This document shows, piece after piece, positions 60,541-64,000 of a DNA stretch of 64,000 nt. The translations under genes and the position numbers were made by a program. How positions within the stretch are numbered: position 1 is the stretch's first letter; every line of letters begins with the position of its first letter. The DNA comes from Companilactobacillus formosensis (GTDB taxonomy: Bacteria > Bacillota > Bacilli > Lactobacillales > Lactobacillaceae). The stretch covers positions 53,412-117,411 of the forward strand of contig NZ_BJDU01000009.1 of assembly GCF_005405305.1 (NCBI RefSeq). The letters run 5' to 3'. The notes beneath the pieces were generated by a model that saw only the letters and a program-made list of their open reading frames with translations, was not told the DNA's origin and ran no database searches.

Positions 60541-61428
60541 TTATCTAACCTTAGCATCTGAAGGTTGAATAGTAGTACGTCCATCAGCATGGGCATTCTT
60601 GATAGCACGGATGATATCATTGTCACTCCAAGCACCAACAGTCTTAACACCTTGGTCAGTCAATTGTTGTCTAGCATTAGCGATATCTTGATCAGTGATT
60701 TCCTTACCACCAACTTCACGCTTTTCAACATCGAAGTCACCCTTAGCAGCAGGATTGTTGCTTTGGTCGTCATCAGATGATGAAGTAGTTGTATCTGTAT
60801 TAGCAGTTGAATCATCACTACTATTATTAGTATCAGTTGTAGTGTCGTCAGTCTTAGTTGTTGTTTCAGGAACTGAGTCTAACAAAGTCTTAGCTTGAGT
60901 ATAAAGGTCTGAATAATACTTACCCTTGATACCTTTAGCCTTAGTAACTTGTTCTAGTAATGATTTAGCTTGGTCGCCGTTACCAGCCTTGATCATAGCC
61001 TTAGCATTCTTGATATCTAATTTGTAGTTATTACGGTTCTTTTGAATCTTAATAACTTGTTTCTTGAGTTTCTTAGCATAAGAAGTCATCTTCTTGTTGC
61101 CACTGTCTTGGTCGATGACCTTGTTCAAAACCTTCTTAGCATCAGAAAACTTGCGTTGGTTCATCAAGCTCTTAGCTTTAACTAGATTATTAGCTTGTTT
61201 TTCAGAAGCTTTAGCTTTGTCAGTCTTCTTTAATTTAGTCGCAGCCTCAAAGTGATCAGATGCCTTAGCATACTTGCCATTGTCAACTGCAGAATTCCCC
61301 TTAGTCATTTCCGTCTTGTATTTACTGTCATTGTTATTAGTACTGTTTGATGACGATGATGAAGAATTACCACAACCAGCTAGGACTAGTGCAAATCCAG
61401 TCGTAAGTAGTAATAATGCTTTTTTCAT
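60541..61428 (-). CDS. Lipoprotein with TPR-like helical repeats
   Basis: This 295-residue protein has lipobox LVLAGC with Cys at about residue 19. A Ser/Asn linker follows, then a Lys/Ala-rich helical region of TPR-like pairs (KYAKASDHFEAATKLKK; KFSDAKKVLNKVID), then a Thr/Asp/Ser linker (about 205-240), and a C-terminal domain. It is anchored to the outer face of the membrane. The start at 61428 has GGAGGAA. A scaffolding role is possible, but I cannot name one. Confidence 0.82.
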   Translation of the reverse strand: MKKALLLLTTGFALVLAGCGNSSSSSSNSTNNNDSKYKTEMTKGNSAVDNGKYAKASDHFEAATKLKKTDKAKASEKQANNLVKAKSLMNQRKFSDAKKVLNKVIDQDSGNKKMTSYAKKLKKQVIKIQKNRNNYKLDIKNAKAMIKAGNGDQAKSLLEQVTKAKGIKGKYYSDLYTQAKTLLDSVPETTTKTDDTTTDTNNSSDDSTANTDTTTSSSDDDQSNNPAAKGDFDVEKREVGGKEITDQDIANARQQLTDQGVKTVGAWSDNDIIRAIKNAHADGRTTIQPSDAKVR

Positions 61429-61587
61429 TTTAATTCCTCCATATAAGTAACTGGGCAAATTATACCATGTTCCAAAAAAATGCAAAATTAATTTCCGTTT
61501 TGGATACTTCCAATCGTTACTATATGTGTAAGTTACTTAAGCCGGCAAAAAGTTCTTACAAATAATAATAAGAAGAAGGTACTCAAA

Positions 61588-61794
61588 ATGAGCTGGAAAA
61601 GAACATCAATCAAAATCATCATGGCAAACAAAGACTATCCTAATGGAATCAAGTTTTTCACTTATAACAACATCATCGAAGAACCCACTAGAGAACAAAT
61701 CAAGATGTTTGCCGAAGGTTTGCAACTATTGTCAAACGGGGACGCCTATCTAGGATCAGAAGTAATCAAGCATGACGAACTAAGCGCCGACTAA
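61588..61794 (+). CDS. Small protein, DUF1659-like (68 aa)
   Basis: This protein starts MSWKRTSIKIIMANKDYPNG and carries FFTYNNIIEEPTREQIKMFAEGLQLLS, the size and pattern of DUF1659 proteins. In Firmicutes these are often encoded next to DUF2922, as here. Function unknown. It is not visibly preceded by a perfect ribosome site (GAAGAAGG about ten bases upstream). Confidence 0.65.
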   Translation: MSWKRTSIKIIMANKDYPNGIKFFTYNNIIEEPTREQIKMFAEGLQLLSNGDAYLGSEVIKHDELSAD

Positions 61795-61825
61795 ACGCAT
61801 CTAAATAAGAAGGGAAGAAACTAAT

Positions 61826-62038
61826 ATGAAGAAACTACAATTAAGATTCAAAACATCTGACGGTAAGAAACGTAATTTGGTATTAAATTATGTCAAAGCT
61901 GGACTTGATGAAAACACTGTCCGCCAAGCAATGGACAAAATCAGTGCCAGTAAGCTTTTTGAAAAGGATACTGTCGAACTTTACAAAGAAGTTCTTGATG
62001 CCAAGTATATTGACCGCACTGAAACCAAAGTATTCTAA
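61826..62038 (+). CDS. DUF2922 family protein (70 aa)
   Basis: LQLRFKTSDGKKRNLVLNYVKAGLDENTVRQAMDKI matches the DUF2922 pattern. It lies 31 nt behind the DUF1659-like gene and probably shares its transcript. Cytoplasmic, small and charged. Function unknown. Confidence 0.8.
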   Translation: MKKLQLRFKTSDGKKRNLVLNYVKAGLDENTVRQAMDKISASKLFEKDTVELYKEVLDAKYIDRTETKVF

Positions 62039-62089
62039 AATTATTCAGTATTTAGACATAATTATTAAACTTTTTAAGGGATAAACCTT

Positions 62090-62132
62090 GAGCCTACGAC
62101 TTAATTCGATTAGAATAAGAGTAGGCTCTTTT
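62090..62132 (+). terminator. Terminator after the DUF2922 gene
   Basis: GAGCCTAC (62090-62097) pairs with GTAGGCTC (62121-62128), followed by TTTT. Confidence 0.75.
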
Positions 62133-62247
62133 GATTCAACTGAACGTCGTACAAGGACATTTATTTAGCAATTTTGATAATTAATGTTACAGTTTTGTGA
62201 TATTTAATACAAGAATGTTACAAAAATGAACACTTTATGATTTCGAG

Positions 62248-62305
62248 TTGATTCTAAAGCCTGAGTTTCATATAATGGTTGTCAGTGGGATAGCCCCACG
62301 ACAAT
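62248..62305 (+). promoter_or_regulatory. Promoter and 5' hairpin of the S-layer-like gene
   Basis: TTGATT (62248-62253) and TATAAT (62271-62276) have an ideal 17-bp spacer. The transcript begins near 62283, inside a hairpin GTGGG (62285-62289) / CCCAC (62295-62299) with additional TTGTC/GACAA arms. Such a 5' hairpin could stabilise the mRNA of a highly expressed surface protein. Confidence 0.7.
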
Positions 62306-62346
62306 TAAAAAATAATAAATTCTTGTAGTCCAGGGGAGGATTAACA

Positions 62347-63837
62347 TTGAAAAAATCTATTAAATACGCAGGAATCGCTGCTGCTACACTTCTAGCTGTT
62401 GCTCCAGTTGCTGCTCCTGTTGTTTCAAGTACAGAAACTACAGTTCAAGCTGCAGATACAAACACAAATGAATCACTTATGAATGCATATGCTGGTCAAT
62501 TCACAAATTCAACACTTTCACAAGCTCAACAAGATGCCCTAGTAAAAGTTGGTAACTTTGGTAAGATGAGTCTTGCAGACTTCAACACTGGTTACTTACA
62601 ATTTGCACCAAAGACTTTGAATGATAACCAAGCTACATATAAAGCATTGACAGACGCTAATGCTACAGCAACTGTTTCTGCTGTTACTTCAAATGGCACA
62701 AAGGTATCAAGTGCCACTGAATTGGATAACTATTTGACAGACTCAACAACAAAAGCTGTTAAAATTACAGTACAATTCAATTACACTGATCAAGATGGCG
62801 TTGCAGCCACACCAATTAATGAAACATTTACAGTTACAAAGGCTTCAGTTGATACAACTGCTGATTTGACATCAGCTGCTGTTACTTATGATAAGACTGC
62901 CAATGTTACTTATGGTACATCAGCAGCAGATTATAAGTTGGTTGCTTCAGCTGACTTATCTGTTAAGGATAACAATGGTGATGAATTAGTAGACGCAACT
63001 GATGGAATTACACCATCAATTAGTCAACAATTCTATACATCATATAATGATGCATACAATCAAACAAATCCCGTTGAAGTAAGTACATTTAACAAAGAAA
63101 ATACTACATATTACCAAGTAATTACAGGTACTTTTGCTAAGGATTCAGCATTTGCTACATTGTTAACAAATCATGCAACAACACCTGCTAACTATGGTTT
63201 GACAGTTAATGGTACAACACCAACAGGTTCATACACAGATCCAACAAGTTTCCAAACAGCTAGTTTGGATTCAACTGGTGCTGTAACAACTGATAAAAAT
63301 AAAATTGTTAACAAGAGATTTACTCTTATTCGTCAAATCAATGTTGGTTCAGAAGAAGCTGCTGACTGGACAACAGAAGATGTTGATGGCGTAGTTACAA
63401 CAAAGAGTGACTCAGCATATTACACATTGAAGAATGATGACAACGACACAGTTTCAAACCGTGCATTGGCTAAGAACACTGCTTGGAAGACAAACGCTGT
63501 TCGTACAAATTCAAACGGTGACAAACAATATCGTGTTGCTACTGGTGAATGGATTGACGCTAATGACGTAACATTCTCAGATGGTTCAAGCTCATCAGAA
63601 GGTGCTTACACTGACGTACAAGCTTTGAATGGTAAAGTTACACTTGATGGTCCTTCATCATTTATCTACATGCTATACAATGACAACGGTGAAACAGTTT
63701 CAAACCGTGCATTAGCTGGTGATTCAGCATGGTACACAGATAAGAAGGCAACTAACGCTGCTGGAGTTACTGTATATCACGTTGCTACTGGCGAATGGGT
63801 ACAAGCAGGTAGTGGTGTAAACTACGTTGCTTACTAG
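62347..63837 (+). CDS. Secreted S-layer-like protein with two C-terminal SLAP modules
   Basis: This 496-residue protein has a signal peptide (MKKSIKYAGIAAATLLAVAP, cleavage after VQA). The mature part is rich in Thr, Ser, Ala, Asn and Asp, with few charged groups. Two C-terminal SLAP modules (about 355-425 and 430-496) each contain VSNRALA and end in ATGEW. Start TTG 62347 with GGGAGG. Uniform codon choice (ACA, TTG) and the strong promoter suggest high expression. It could be a paracrystalline S-layer subunit, though lactobacillar S-layer proteins usually have high pI, which I could not calculate. Confidence 0.85.
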   Translation: MKKSIKYAGIAAATLLAVAPVAAPVVSSTETTVQAADTNTNESLMNAYAGQFTNSTLSQAQQDALVKVGNFGKMSLADFNTGYLQFAPKTLNDNQATYKALTDANATATVSAVTSNGTKVSSATELDNYLTDSTTKAVKITVQFNYTDQDGVAATPINETFTVTKASVDTTADLTSAAVTYDKTANVTYGTSAADYKLVASADLSVKDNNGDELVDATDGITPSISQQFYTSYNDAYNQTNPVEVSTFNKENTTYYQVITGTFAKDSAFATLLTNHATTPANYGLTVNGTTPTGSYTDPTSFQTASLDSTGAVTTDKNKIVNKRFTLIRQINVGSEEAADWTTEDVDGVVTTKSDSAYYTLKNDDNDTVSNRALAKNTAWKTNAVRTNSNGDKQYRVATGEWIDANDVTFSDGSSSSEGAYTDVQALNGKVTLDGPSSFIYMLYNDNGETVSNRALAGDSAWYTDKKATNAAGVTVYHVATGEWVQAGSGVNYVAY

Positions 63838-63860
63838 TCATTAGTTAGTAAAAATTTAAA

Positions 63861-63889
63861 AAGACTCGCTTAGGCGGGCCTTTTTTTTT
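63861..63889 (+). terminator. Terminator after the S-layer-like gene
   Basis: GACTCGC TTAG GCGGGCC with G-T pairs, then nine Ts. Confidence 0.8.
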
Positions 63890-63938
63890 GGAGGTTTTTA
63901 AGGGTCTAAGTCAAATCATGTTGGTAAGACCTTTTACT

Positions 63939-63972
63939 AAGAATCATGCCTTAATTGGTATGGTTCTTTTTC
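63939..63972 (+). terminator. Second hairpin downstream of the S-layer-like gene
   Basis: AGAATCATGCC ... GGTATGGTTCT followed by TTTTCTTT. Probably a backup terminator, or the end of a gene-free transcript. Confidence 0.6.
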
Positions 63973-64000
63973 TTTACGCTCTTATAAGTTGAATACGCAT

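Overview
The window looks like chromosomal DNA of an AT-rich, Gram-positive lactic acid bacterium of the Lactobacillaceae. The best guess is Companilactobacillus (farciminis/alimentarius group). The support is lactobacillar SLAP-type surface domains, an LPQAG sorting signal, pyruvate oxidase, M13 endopeptidase PepO, a candidate D-aspartate ligase for an L-Lys-D-Asp peptidoglycan bridge, strong AGGAGG ribosome sites with some TTG/GTG starts, and intrinsic terminators after most operons. No rRNA, tRNA or CRISPR array was recognised. Genus placement is inference from gene content only.

Layout. 1-3.7 kb: start of an MFS pump, an intergenic repeat, then a TrpXYZ-type ABC importer behind a Phe-rich leader peptide and attenuator. 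3.9-9.7 kb: tyrosine phosphatase, glycerate-kinase-like protein, UspA, DNA glycosylase Tag, a small ABC exporter and a GNAT. 9.8-19.2 kb: metallophosphoesterase, AsnB, a BspA/SLAP protein without signal peptide, ATP-grasp ligase (D-Asp ligase candidate), a second UspA, PepO. 19.3-25.5 kb: MacB/FtsX-type ABC transporter, an odd SDR, and a MerR regulon in which regulator and target operon carry the same palindrome. 25.5-29.8 kb: ugpCAEB glycerol-3-phosphate importer behind a possible Pho box. 29.9-38.7 kb: EamA exporter, NatAB-like ABC, GlpF, D-2-hydroxyacid dehydrogenase, proB-marR-proA. 38.7-48.8 kb: a long non-coding stretch, hydrolase, MarR/DHA2 pump, M20 peptidase, menE/menI-like pair, DUF308 protein, pyruvate oxidase.

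48.8-54.1 kb is an accessory island: a RelBE-type toxin-antitoxin, a frameshifted LPQAG surface protein, a MazF toxin with only a remnant of MazE, and an RloA/RloB (AbiL-like, PARIS-like) defence pair. Two families of near-identical terminators punctuate it, so both toxin cassettes read T1-toxin-T2. 54.5-64 kb: class III aminotransferase plus amino-acid permease, a candidate trans-acting sRNA with two anti-Shine-Dalgarno motifs, small hypothetical genes, and cell-surface proteins (SLAP protein, TPR-like lipoprotein, S-layer-like protein).

The most unusual structure is a family of six intergenic elements (410-688, 12893-13406, 16956-17183, 23766-23933, 38689-39070, 44120-44441). They have GCCGTCGTCC-type inverted ends, a modular interior and compensatory base changes in their hairpins. 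They sit mostly just after stop codons and look like a mobile family selected for RNA structure.
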